Origin: Variovorax sp. JS1663
GTDB taxonomy: Bacteria; Pseudomonadota; Gammaproteobacteria; Burkholderiales; Burkholderiaceae_C
NCBI RefSeq assembly: GCF_002157355.1
Contig: NZ_LYMK01000001.1
Location: 310,001 to 374,000, forward strand
DNA length: 64,000 nt
Direction of reading: 5' to 3'
A program made the position numbers and the translations under genes. Of this stretch, positions 54,536 to 61,537 are shown one piece after another; positions within the stretch are counted from its first letter, which is position 1; every line of letters begins with the position of its first letter. The notes under the pieces are model-generated. The model made no database searches. It saw only the letters and a program-made list of their open reading frames with translations, and had not been told where the DNA came from.

Positions 54536-56071
54536 ATGGCCATTGCGCGCGACCTCTCTCCCGTCGTCTTTCGCGGCGAGCCCGACAACCGCCTTCGTGA
54601 GCGCGGGGACTGGCAGCGGCCATGGTTCTTCACCGAGGCTTACTCGCAAGCGAAGCTCTACACCGGGATCCAAAAATGGCGCGATCCGAGGGACGAGCCG
54701 ATCGCATGCGTCCTTGCCGGCCGCACGGTGCTGGACCTGACCGCGCCAGACCCGGCCGACGTGCGGCACCGCGTGATTGTCGATGCGCTCACGGCGGAGT
54801 TCGATGACTGGACATGCCGGGCCAGCGGGGAGCGGCGGGACGCGTGGAGCTTCCTCGAGACTGGCGATCTCTACGACTACGAGGGCACGGGAAGTGGAGA
54901 GCGCTGGAATGCCCTGTTCCGCATCGCCTTCGAGCACGCCGATGCCGTGCGCGTGCTCGACATGACAGATGGCACCAAGGGCCAACCGGTTCCAGTGTGG
55001 GTGGCCCACCAGCGCGACACCATCCGATTGGCCACGTTGGGCGAGGAGCTTGGCGCCCGGCTCAAGCAGCAGCCCTGGGAAGCGATCGAGGCCTGGCTGG
55101 AAGCCCATCATCCACAGGCAGGCGTGCTGGAGCGCATCGACCGCATGCGGCGCCCCGACCACGATCAGCGTGCAGATCGCGTGCACCGGGTCGTGCCTCG
55201 TTGCAACTTCGAAGCCATGGGGATCACCGGCGCGCCGCAGCCGGTGTATCGCGGCGTGCCGGCGGCCTACGAGATCCTGCCGGGCGACTGGATTGCGCTC
55301 AATGCGCGGTACGCCGGCGAGCATGGTGGCCGCGGCCAGGCTGCGTTCGTGAAGACGCTGCCGCTTGTGCATCCCGAGGACATTTTCTGGGCAGGATCGG
55401 ATGAGAGCGAGTTCCTGTACCTGCCGACGGCCTGGCGCCGTGAGGGCACGAGCCGCGAGGAATACCTGCGCTCGCTCACGCCCGAGCAGCTGCGCATGTT
55501 CTGCGACGGAGAAATGTCGAGCCTCACGCGCCATGCGCGCGAGATCCGCAAGATCGAAGACCACGTGCACCGCAACTTCGACGTGGAGGCCTGTGGCCTG
55601 TACCACGGGCCCGACCACTGGGCCCGAGTCTCCCAGCATGCCCTGGCGGTGTCGCGCTCCCTCGGAATCGATCCGCTGGTGCCGTACATCTTCGGCTTGG
55701 TGCACGACAGCCAGCGGCTGGACGATGGAACCGACCCGGAGCATGGCCCGCGCGCGGCCGCGTTCGTGTGCGAGCGCCGTCACGACCTGTTCGGCTTCCT
55801 GCCGGACGAGGCGGTGGAGGCGTTGGCGCTGGCCTGCGATCTGCACAGCGACGGCCAGACCGAGGGCGAGGCTTGGGTGCGGGCGTGCTGGGACAGCGAT
55901 AGGCTTGACCTTGGACGGGTAAACATCGTCCCCGACCCTTACTGCCTCTGCACCGACTACGCCCGCCGGCCGGAGGTGATCGCCGCGGCGCTGCAGATGA
56001 GCGGGCGAGGCGGCGAGGACTTCATAGAGGACGACGATTCCGAGGGGCGTCTGCAGCGGTACGGAGCTTGA
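54536..56071 (+). CDS. HD-domain protein with two ADP-ribosyltransferase-like segments
   Basis: 511 residues from ATG at 54536 (MAIARDLSPVVF); an in-frame ATG at 54440 exists. Residues 9-60 read VVFRGEPDNRLRERGDWQRP and FFTEAYSQAKLYTG. Residues 235-300 read QPVYRGVPAAYEILPGDWIA and FWAGSDESEFLYLP. Both resemble the R-G strand and, in the second, the E-x-E end of ADP-ribosyltransferase folds. Residues 355-490 form an HD domain (CGLYHGPDHWARVSQHAL; FGLVHDSQRLDDGTD). It has no PRG-type tail (ends RLQRYGA). It may be a phage or element enzyme that modifies and hydrolyses nucleotides or proteins; this is inference. Confidence 0.68.
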   Translation: MAIARDLSPVVFRGEPDNRLRERGDWQRPWFFTEAYSQAKLYTGIQKWRDPRDEPIACVLAGRTVLDLTAPDPADVRHRVIVDALTAEFDDWTCRASGERRDAWSFLETGDLYDYEGTGSGERWNALFRIAFEHADAVRVLDMTDGTKGQPVPVWVAHQRDTIRLATLGEELGARLKQQPWEAIEAWLEAHHPQAGVLERIDRMRRPDHDQRADRVHRVVPRCNFEAMGITGAPQPVYRGVPAAYEILPGDWIALNARYAGEHGGRGQAAFVKTLPLVHPEDIFWAGSDESEFLYLPTAWRREGTSREEYLRSLTPEQLRMFCDGEMSSLTRHAREIRKIEDHVHRNFDVEACGLYHGPDHWARVSQHALAVSRSLGIDPLVPYIFGLVHDSQRLDDGTDPEHGPRAAAFVCERRHDLFGFLPDEAVEALALACDLHSDGQTEGEAWVRACWDSDRLDLGRVNIVPDPYCLCTDYARRPEVIAAALQMSGRGGEDFIEDDDSEGRLQRYGA

Positions 56072-56089
56072 GGTCGGCCCCGCATCGAG

Positions 56090-56443
56090 TCAAGGCTCCC
56101 CGGCGTCGTCTTGCTGCAGGCGCCAGATCGTCCGTGCGCAGTTCAGGTGCCGGGCGAGCTCGCCCATTCGAGACCAGACCGCCGCCCGCGCGAGCCCATT
56201 CGAGGCGTTCATCTCGTCGACGACCCTCGCGAGCAGCGACATCGGCGCCTCGTCGAGGAGGGCCGCCACGTACGGCCAGATCTCTTGCTGTGGGGTTTCC
56301 CGACTGAGCAGTGTGTGGTGGAGCTGTTCCCCTGAGAGGTGGCCTGCGTAGCTCACGCTCGCTGTGGCTGCGGCAGCCTCCAGTGCCGACCTGGCCGGTG
56401 GGGCGGAACGCTGGGCGGCCATCGTCCTCGAACCGTTCGCCAC
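56090..56443 (-). CDS. Small helical protein beside an HTH fragment
   Basis: Up to 117 residues; the likely start is ATG at 56422 (MAAQRSAPPARSALE). Helical: QEIWPYVAALLDEAPMSLLARVVDEMNA spread over two helices, then AAVWSRMGELARHLNCARTI. It is on the minus strand inside the plus-strand cluster and overlaps the end of an XRE-type HTH fragment, so together they may be the two halves of one regulator or a small toxin-antitoxin pair. Family unknown. Confidence 0.5.
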   Translation of the reverse strand: MANGSRTMAAQRSAPPARSALEAAAATASVSYAGHLSGEQLHHTLLSRETPQQEIWPYVAALLDEAPMSLLARVVDEMNASNGLARAAVWSRMGELARHLNCARTIWRLQQDDAGEP

Positions 56444-56638
56444 CGACCTGCAGGGACAGCCCGATCGATTCGAGCAATGCCTCCGCCTCCGAAACGGGAA
56501 GGCCTGGCCCTGTCATCGCCTCCGCGGAACAGATCGCGGACAGCGGAAGTCCGCTCACGGTGGCGAGGCCGGCCTGGCTGAGGCCCAGCGCGCGCGTGCG
56601 TGTGCCACGGCACTGGCGATCTCATGGATGAGGGACAT
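56423..56638 (-). pseudogene. XRE-type HTH antitoxin-like gene, frameshifted
   Basis: ATG at 56638 gives MSLIHEIASAVAHARAR and then leaves frame in a CGCGCGCG run. One base shift later the frame reads ALGLSQAGLATVSGLPLSAI and AEALLESIGLSLQVGGERF, a clear helix-turn-helix of the HipB/XRE type. The dinucleotide run is a natural slip site, so this is either a recent frameshift, phase variation or a sequencing error. Downstream the frame overlaps the small helical protein. Confidence 0.5.
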
Positions 56639-56755
56639 GTGCTGAGTTCGCCAAAGCACAGGCGGAATTGCCGAGAAAGGAACGGCGAGGAAAACAAATC
56701 GCGGAAATACTCGGATGCGGAAGACAATTTCCTCATCAACGAAGGAGATTCCTCG

Positions 56756-57640
56756 ATGTCCCGCTACGAACTTCCCGTCGTCGGCACCTGCTACGACGAG
56801 TGGCGCCTATGCAAGTCAACGACTTTTGAACCGACGCCTCGCCAGCGCCTGGTGATGGAGGCTGCCGAGCGGGCGATCGATGCTGGCCTGTTCTACAACG
56901 TCGACGTGAACGCTGCTGTCGCGAAGGACCTCGGGGTGACGAAGGAGCAGCTGGCGCGCAACACCGAGCGCGTGGACGGCGGCGACTTTGCCTACGACGT
57001 CTACTTTGCGCGCAGCGCGGTCGAGGCGATCCGTCACCACCGCAAGCTCGTCGCCGCGGCGCAGGCCCTGGCGTTCCAGCCCGGTGACAAGGTTGGCGCG
57101 CTGATCTTCAATGACGGCAAGCGCAACACGGGAATGGTCGTCACCAAGGTCGGGCCCGACGGCATCGAACTCGAGATGGAAGGCAAGCGTGCCGGCAAGC
57201 CGATCGGGCTGCGCTCCAACGTGGGGGCCGTCGCGTACGCCATCGCCACCGCGTTCGACCGCGGCGCGCGCAAGGACACCTACGAGGAATTCAAGCTTGC
57301 CCGCCTGCGCCACACTGCGGGCGCGCTCACCACGAAGGTTGCGGAGCGCCTGGCGCTGTTCGGCGCGCACGAGCTTGGCGAGGCGGAATTCCTCGCGGCA
57401 CTCATTCGGCCGGAGTCGATGTCGCAGCCGGTGTACCAGGCGCTGCAGTCGATGGAAGAGCCCCTGGATCAGGCGGTAGCGCGCGGCGAGGACTGCTCGG
57501 CGAGCTTTGACGCCATCCATGGCGAGGTGGAACGGCTCCTCGATGCTTCGCCGTGGACGATGCATCCCGACTACGGATGCGTGCTGGCCTCCGAGGTCGA
57601 GGACCTGGACCGCCAGGCCATGGCCGCGCCGGCCGGCTGA
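56756..57640 (+). CDS. Cluster protein, hypothetical, tail AAPAG
   Basis: 294 residues from ATG at 56756 (AAGGAG at 9 nt; the best ribosome site in this part). Alpha/beta N-terminus (TPRQRLVMEAAERAIDAGLF; DVNAAVAKDLGVTKEQLARN), a small beta domain (FQPGDKVGALIFNDGKRNTG, VTKVGPDGIELEMEGKRAGK) that resembles a KOW/SH3-like barrel, then helices. It ends DRQAMAAPAG. The barrel hints at nucleic acid binding, which is inference. Confidence 0.68.
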   Translation: MSRYELPVVGTCYDEWRLCKSTTFEPTPRQRLVMEAAERAIDAGLFYNVDVNAAVAKDLGVTKEQLARNTERVDGGDFAYDVYFARSAVEAIRHHRKLVAAAQALAFQPGDKVGALIFNDGKRNTGMVVTKVGPDGIELEMEGKRAGKPIGLRSNVGAVAYAIATAFDRGARKDTYEEFKLARLRHTAGALTTKVAERLALFGAHELGEAEFLAALIRPESMSQPVYQALQSMEEPLDQAVARGEDCSASFDAIHGEVERLLDASPWTMHPDYGCVLASEVEDLDRQAMAAPAG

Positions 57641-57719
57641 CCGGCTGCTGTCCGCCCTACCCCTTGAACGACGCCCGGCGCGGCCGGGCGCCATTGCAAC
57701 CTTTGCCCGCACCTGAAAG

Positions 57720-58292
57720 ATGACCACTACCCACTCAGAACCCCGTCCGCTGACGACACAAAGCCCGAGCCACGGCGAACTCAACGAAAAGGCGTTCGAC
57801 GCCGTGATGGCGGCGCTAGGGCAACTTGCGCCCGGCGGCAGCGACGCGGAATACCTGCGCATGTCGATCGGGGTGCTGGTCCAGCGTGTGCGCAACGACC
57901 GCGAGCGATTCCTGACCGGCGAGCAGCGGCAGGCCCTCGTGGCTGCAATCTCCAAGACGATCTGGATCGACCGCGACGAGAAGCAATGGATCGCCACCGC
58001 GGCGCAGTGTGGGCACTGGGGGTGTGCAAACGCGACCGACGCGTCGTTGATCGAGGCGGTAGCCTCACTCAGCCTGGACGACCTCGTGAGCGTTCGCACG
58101 TGCTACGAATATCCACCACACGGCGGCGTCGTGGCTCACATCGACGAAGACCACAAGGCCAACGTGATCGCGGCGCTGACCCATCCGCGCAGCCAGCAGA
58201 TCCTCGAAGGGTTCGAGGATCCTCAGGAACGGCTGTTGCTGGCGTCCCTGAACGACGCGATCGCCCAGGAAGCGGATCGCCCTCGGGGCTGA
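57720..58292 (+). CDS. Cluster paralogue family member 4, tail ADRPRG
   Basis: 190 residues from ATG at 57720. Whole protein is the shared cluster domain: NEKAFDAVMAALGQLAPGGS, RNDRERFLTGEQRQALVAAI, DEKQWIATAAQCGHWGCANA, LIEAVASLSLDDLVSVRTCY. Pairing with the gene at 49357 is evident (RFLT-x2-QR, E/K-QWI or EWI, SLDDL/V). It ends IAQEADRPRG. Last gene of the plus-strand cluster, before a bidirectional terminator. Confidence 0.72.
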   Translation: MTTTHSEPRPLTTQSPSHGELNEKAFDAVMAALGQLAPGGSDAEYLRMSIGVLVQRVRNDRERFLTGEQRQALVAAISKTIWIDRDEKQWIATAAQCGHWGCANATDASLIEAVASLSLDDLVSVRTCYEYPPHGGVVAHIDEDHKANVIAALTHPRSQQILEGFEDPQERLLLASLNDAIAQEADRPRG

Positions 58293-58313
58293 GAGCCGCA
58301 AGCGGGCAATGAA

Positions 58314-58344
58314 AAAGGGGCGTCCCTGTCTGGAACGCCCCTTT
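58314..58344. terminator. Bidirectional terminator between cluster and HNH gene
   Basis: AAAGGGGCGT - 11-nt loop - ACGCCCCTTT forms a strong hairpin with A/T runs on both sides. It lies between the convergent ends of the cluster and of the HNH gene and can stop transcription from both directions. Confidence 0.8.
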
Positions 58345-58360
58345 GTCGTTTGCTGGTGCA

Positions 58361-58924
58361 TCAGCACAGCCGCGAGCCCTTCGGCAGCCGGCTCGCGAGC
58401 CACTCGTGCACGTCGGCGCGCACGTTCCGGCCAGCCAGGAGGAAGTCCTCGAAGCGGCTGGGCACGTAGGGGAGGTACACCAGCTTCATGCCGGCTTCCT
58501 CCGGGGTCCGCGCTCCCTTGAGCGTATTGCAAGGCTTGCATGCGCTCACGCAATTCCTGAAATCCCAGGCACCTCCGCGGCTCTCCGGGACGATGTGCTC
58601 GACGGTCAGGTCCTGCTCGCGGAAGCGCTCGGCGCAGTAGGCGCACGTGTGGCGGTCGCGCACGAACAGCTTGCGGCGGCTGAAGGCCGGCGCCTGGTCG
58701 AACAGGTTCACCCTGGCACAGCCCCTCAGGGCGATGATCGGCGAGATGTCGATGCGGGACTGAACGCGGCGCGCCACATTGAAGCCCCCGCGCATCGTGG
58801 CCAGCGGCCCCGCGCCGTCTTCCCAGACGACGGCGCCGGTGGCGTAGTGCGATGCAGCTTGCTCTTGCGAGATCCAGGCCTGCGGCGTTCCCTGGATGTC
58901 GAGCTGTAGGACTTGGGGCTTCAT
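58361..58924 (-). CDS. HNH endonuclease
   Basis: 187 residues from ATG at 58924 with AAAGGAGG at 7 nt. HNH core with two zinc-knuckle Cys pairs: HTCAYCAERFREQDLTVEHI, VPESRGGAWDFRNCVSACKPCNTLKGARTP. The N-terminal 70 residues and the C-terminal part (YVPSRFEDFLLAGRNVRADV) match the widespread bacterial HNH type. It is the most 3-prime protein gene of the tRNA array strand and could be a homing-type or defence nuclease. A domain of the same class is fused to the RNA ligase inside the array. Confidence 0.9.
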   Translation of the reverse strand: MKPQVLQLDIQGTPQAWISQEQAASHYATGAVVWEDGAGPLATMRGGFNVARRVQSRIDISPIIALRGCARVNLFDQAPAFSRRKLFVRDRHTCAYCAERFREQDLTVEHIVPESRGGAWDFRNCVSACKPCNTLKGARTPEEAGMKLVYLPYVPSRFEDFLLAGRNVRADVHEWLASRLPKGSRLC

Positions 58925-58976
58925 GGGGCGGCCTCCTTTCATGGCCGAGGTTGTGGAAGATCTCCTGCGTGATGGG

Positions 58977-59050
58977 TCCAGCCGGCTGGATCGGCCCCAG
59001 CGACCTCGCGCTTCGGAGGCGCGCGTGCTATCTGATTGCGCTACGGCTGA
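58977..59050 (-). tRNA. tRNA-Arg (CCG)
   Basis: Loop CTCCGAA in a CGCGC/GCGCG stem gives anticodon CCG. Acceptor TCAGCCG/CGGCTGG with a U-G first pair. The T-loop reads GGCCGAT instead of TTCGAAT and no CCA is encoded, so it may be weak or decaying. Last tRNA of the array. Confidence 0.65.
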
Positions 59051-59057
59051 AATGTGT

Positions 59058-59144
59058 TGGTGCACGACCCCGGCCTCGAACCGGGATGCCCTTTCGGGCA
59101 CGACGCCCTCAACGTCGCGCGTCTGCCTATTCCGCCAGCCGTGC
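59058..59144 (-). tRNA. tRNA-Leu (GAG)
   Basis: Loop TTGAGGG in stem CGACG/CGTCG; long variable arm of class II; acceptor GCACGGC/GTCGTGC, A73, CCA encoded. Confidence 0.9.
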
Positions 59145-59153
59145 AGGTGTGTC

Positions 59154-59229
59154 TGGTGGTGCTGGATGGGAACGATCCATCGACCCCGTCCGTATGAAGG
59201 ACGTGCTCTGCCGACTGAGCTACAGCACC
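59154..59229 (-). tRNA. tRNA-Met (CAT), elongator type
   Basis: Loop TTCATAC in stem CGTCC/GGACG; fully paired acceptor GGTGCTG/CAGCACC, A73, CCA encoded. The full G1-C72 pair marks an elongator. An Ile2 (lysidine) identity for CAT cannot be excluded. Confidence 0.85.
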
Positions 59230-59269
59230 GGAAAAAGGAATGAAGCGAATGAAAGGGGCAAGCGCCTGG

Positions 59270-59356
59270 TGGTCCCCGGGATCCGATTCGAACGGATACG
59301 CCCTTGTGGGCAGCTGCTTTTGAGGCAACCGCGTCTGCCGGTTCCGCCACGCGGGG
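59270..59356 (-). tRNA. tRNA-Leu (CAA)
   Basis: Loop CTCAAAA in stem GTTGC/GCAGC; class II variable arm; T-loop TTCGAAT; acceptor CCCCGCG/CCCGGGG with one C-C mismatch; A73 and CCA encoded. Confidence 0.85.
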
Positions 59357-59373
59357 ATGTGAGGATTGAGGTA

Positions 59374-59449
59374 TGGGGCGACTGCCGGGACTCGAACCCG
59401 AATCAGCGGGATCACAACCCGCGGTTCCAACCCTTGAACTACGGCCGCC
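59374..59449 (-). tRNA. tRNA-His (GTG)
   Basis: Loop TTGTGAT in stem GCGGG/CCCGC. The extra 5-prime G(-1) faces C73, the identity pair of tRNA-His. CCA encoded. Confidence 0.92.
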
Positions 59450-59456
59450 ATCGAAC

Positions 59457-59531
59457 TGGTAGCTCTTGACGATTTCGAAACGTCGACCTATCGGTTATCG
59501 ACCGATTGCTCTGCCTCTGAGCTAAAGAGCT
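59457..59531 (-). tRNA. tRNA-Ile (GAT) with C33
   Basis: Stem ATCGG/CCGAT encloses loop TCGATAA, so position 33, normally U, is C. Acceptor AGCTCTT/AAGAGCT perfect, A73, CCA encoded. T-arm has one T-T mismatch. Confidence 0.82.
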
Positions 59532-59541
59532 GGGGGGAAAC

Positions 59542-59618
59542 TGGCTCCTCGACCTGGGGTCGAACCAGGGACCTGCGCATTAACAGTGCGCCGCTGCTGC
59601 CAGCTGAGCTATCGAGGA
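59542..59618 (-). tRNA. tRNA-Asn (GTT)
   Basis: Loop CTGTTAA in stem GCGCA/TGCGC; acceptor TCCTCGA/TCGAGGA, G73, T-arm CCTGG-TTCGACC-CCAGG, CCA encoded. Confidence 0.92.
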
Positions 59619-59655
59619 AAAATCCGTATGCGCGACGGCGCGCGGCCGCCACGGG

Positions 59656-59856
59656 TTACCACTCGCCGATCTCGCGCACGCGCTGATCGAGATCGAGCCT
59701 CTCGATGCGCTGTCGAGCGCGTTCGGCGTCTCGGTGGCGCTTTCCCGTCATCGTGCCGAACCCATGTACGACGGCTTGCACAACGGGGTTGCGGGGCTTG
59801 GAGGCTGGCAACGCATTGCGGTTCGCCGGCCGGCGATGGCTGGTGGTGAGTCGCAT
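59656..59856 (-). CDS. Small basic protein inside the tRNA array
   Basis: 66 residues from ATG at 59856 (MRLTTSHRRPANRN), preceded by GGAGG at 5 nt, which decides this start over one four codons earlier. Very basic N-terminus, then VQAVVHGFGTMTGKRHRDAE and RARQRIERLDLDQRVREIGEW. It fills the gap between tRNA-Asn and tRNA-Arg(TCT). Charge suggests nucleic acid binding. Family unknown. Confidence 0.6.
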   Translation of the reverse strand: MRLTTSHRRPANRNALPASKPRNPVVQAVVHGFGTMTGKRHRDAERARQRIERLDLDQRVREIGEW

Positions 59857-59961
59857 GTGGTCCTCCAATGGAGCTGATGGGGTGGTGAAGTGATGATCTC
59901 CGGATATCGGAGATCGCGGTGAAATGTTTCAGTGACGCAAGTCCCGCTGCAGGCGAAAAGC

Positions 59962-60037
59962 TGGCGCCCTGCGGACCAGTCGAAGGTCCACCTGCCGCTT
60001 AGAAGGCGGCTGCTCTATCCAGTTGAGCTAGCAGGGC
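59962..60037 (-). tRNA. tRNA-Arg (TCT)
   Basis: Loop CTTCTAA in stem GCCGC/GCGGC; acceptor GCCCTGC/GCAGGGC, G73, CCA encoded. Confidence 0.92.
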
Positions 60038-60049
60038 AGGGGTGGCGAA

Positions 60050-60136
60050 TGGAAACGAGGATGGGATTCGGACCCATGTGGAGCAACGCTCACCGGACTT
60101 GCAAACCGGCGCCTTCGACCGCTTGGCTACCTCGTT
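60050..60136 (-). tRNA. tRNA-Cys (GCA) with class II long variable arm
   Basis: Loop TTGCAAG gives GCA. Acceptor AACGAGG/CCTCGTT, U73 (the Cys discriminator), CCA encoded. Unlike normal tRNA-Cys it has a class II D-arm (GCC-AAGCGGTCGAA-GGC) and a variable arm with its own stem GAGC-GTT-GCTC. T-loop TCCGAAT. Confidence 0.8.
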
Positions 60137-60177
60137 GAAAACTTGAGGGGTGCTGGGGAGGGGCGCCGGCCCGGCCA

Positions 60178-61239
60178 TCAAGGCCGAGCCGGGACCGCCT
60201 CGGAGGCGATGCGCGCCAGGCCGTTCGGAACGATCCGTTGGCCGTGCATCCAGTGCGCAGTGGTCTGCACATGGTTAGCGCGAACGACTTTGGCGACATG
60301 CGTGCGGAACTGCCCGTAGCCGATGGCATCGGCGACGGTGACCACGTAGCCCTCGCTGCGCGCCCAGTCCCGCTTGCTGTCATACAGCGCACGGATCAGG
60401 TGCTCGTCGTAGATGGCGTCATAGAGCACCGGGACGCTCACGATGCCGAGCAGCTCGAACCATTCCTGGGTCTGGTCCCAACCCAGGCGGGTGTTCGTGT
60501 CGTCCCAGATCGAGAGTCCCATGAAGTAGCTCGGGAGGTTCTCATACTCGATCGAGTGGCGCGCATAGAGGTTCTCACCGCACACACGCCAGCCTGGCGG
60601 CAGGTCGCCGGCGATGCGTGCCCAGACCATACCCTTCACCCAGTTGCGGCTCTCGTGATGCCGTCCGTCGACGGAGCCGGCATGCATGCCGTCTGCGTAG
60701 AGCGTCGTGTTCTCGCCGTCCTTCTTCTCGGTGACGATGACCCGCTTTCCGACGAAGGCGTCCATGCTGGCGATCCTCCGATCGTCGCCGTGCATGCCCT
60801 CCGACCACGGAGCATGGTGGGTGCGCGGATACTTGATCCGGTCGCTGAACTCAGCGAGCACGCCGCCGGCGGCCAGGATCTTCTGGACGCTTTCGTCGAA
60901 GAAGAGCTCGCCCTTCAACCTGGTGCCGTTGGCCATGACCGGGTTGCCCCACTTGTCGTAGACGACGTCGTCGTAGAGGTGCGAAGGAATGACGGGCTTG
61001 CGGATGCCGCAGGCCTCGCGCACCTGCTCGACCGGGATGGTGGTCATCTCGCAGGCCAGGTGGTGCTCCTCGCATACGGACGCACCGTTGGCGAGGTAGT
61101 AGCCGCCATCAGCCCAGAGCCGGCGCTCGAGGATGTGGTGGGCATCCACGGCGGGGCGCTCGCAGAACACGCAGCGGCGGCCATCCCTCAAGAACACGAC
61201 GTCGCGGAATGCGTCGCGCGTGAGAAGTCGCGGTTCCAT
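60178..61239 (-). CDS. HNH endonuclease domain fused to Rnl2-like RNA ligase
   Basis: 353 residues from ATG at 61239 (AAGGAGG at 6 nt). Residues 10-70 are an HNH zinc domain (CVFCERPAVDAHHILERRLW; NGASVCEEHH). Residues 150-340 show nucleotidyltransferase ligase motifs in order: I, EKKDGENTT near 172 (KxDG, the Lys that takes AMP); III, VCGENLYARHSIEY; IIIa, SYFMGLSIWDD; IV, SEGYVV; V, VAKVVRAN. It would seal RNA breaks with ATP. It lies inside the tRNA array on the same strand, so repair of cleaved tRNAs is the obvious guess. Confidence 0.87.
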   Translation of the reverse strand: MEPRLLTRDAFRDVVFLRDGRRCVFCERPAVDAHHILERRLWADGGYYLANGASVCEEHHLACEMTTIPVEQVREACGIRKPVIPSHLYDDVVYDKWGNPVMANGTRLKGELFFDESVQKILAAGGVLAEFSDRIKYPRTHHAPWSEGMHGDDRRIASMDAFVGKRVIVTEKKDGENTTLYADGMHAGSVDGRHHESRNWVKGMVWARIAGDLPPGWRVCGENLYARHSIEYENLPSYFMGLSIWDDTNTRLGWDQTQEWFELLGIVSVPVLYDAIYDEHLIRALYDSKRDWARSEGYVVTVADAIGYGQFRTHVAKVVRANHVQTTAHWMHGQRIVPNGLARIASEAVPARP

Positions 61240-61262
61240 GGTGTCCTCCTTGGGGATGTGGA

Positions 61263-61336
61263 TGGAGCGAGCCGCGGGAGTTGGACCCGCCTCTACGCCT
61301 TGGAAGGGCGCCGCCTAACCGCTCGGCCAGGCTCGC
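61263..61336 (-). tRNA. tRNA-Gly (TCC)
   Basis: Loop CTTCCAA in stem GCGCC/GGCGT; acceptor GCGAGCC/GGCTCGC, U73, CCA encoded. The D-arm (GGCCGAGCGGTTAGGC) resembles class II tRNAs but the variable loop is short. Confidence 0.87.
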
Positions 61337-61343
61337 GTCAGGT

Positions 61344-61428
61344 TGGTGAAGTGCCAGGGCTTCGAACCCCGTATGTCAGAGACGCCGGATTTACAGTCCA
61401 GTGCAGTCGCCCATGCTGCTCGCACTCC
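61344..61428 (-). tRNA. tRNA-Tyr (GTA)
   Basis: Loop CTGTAAA in stem CTGGA/TCCGG; class II variable arm; acceptor GGAGTGC/GCACTTC, A73, CCA encoded. Confidence 0.92.
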
Positions 61429-61437
61429 AGGTGAAGT

Positions 61438-61514
61438 TGGTCCCGCGTGTTCGAGTCGAACGAACAACCCCTGGCTTCGTAGGCCAGTGCTCTGATCCAT
61501 TGAGCTAACGCGGG
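61438..61514 (-). tRNA. tRNA-Arg (ACG)
   Basis: Loop CTACGAA in stem CTGGC/GCCAG; A34 would be edited to inosine. Acceptor CCCGCGT/ACGCGGG, A73, CCA encoded. Confidence 0.92.
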
Positions 61515-61537
61515 GGCTTGAGGTGGTGAGCCGGGGG

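Noticed and set aside
56022..56558. Minus-strand open frame of 178 codons
   Set aside because: Only its first 45 codons (HTH part) look like protein; the rest is Arg/Pro-rich shadow of the overlapping 117-codon frame.
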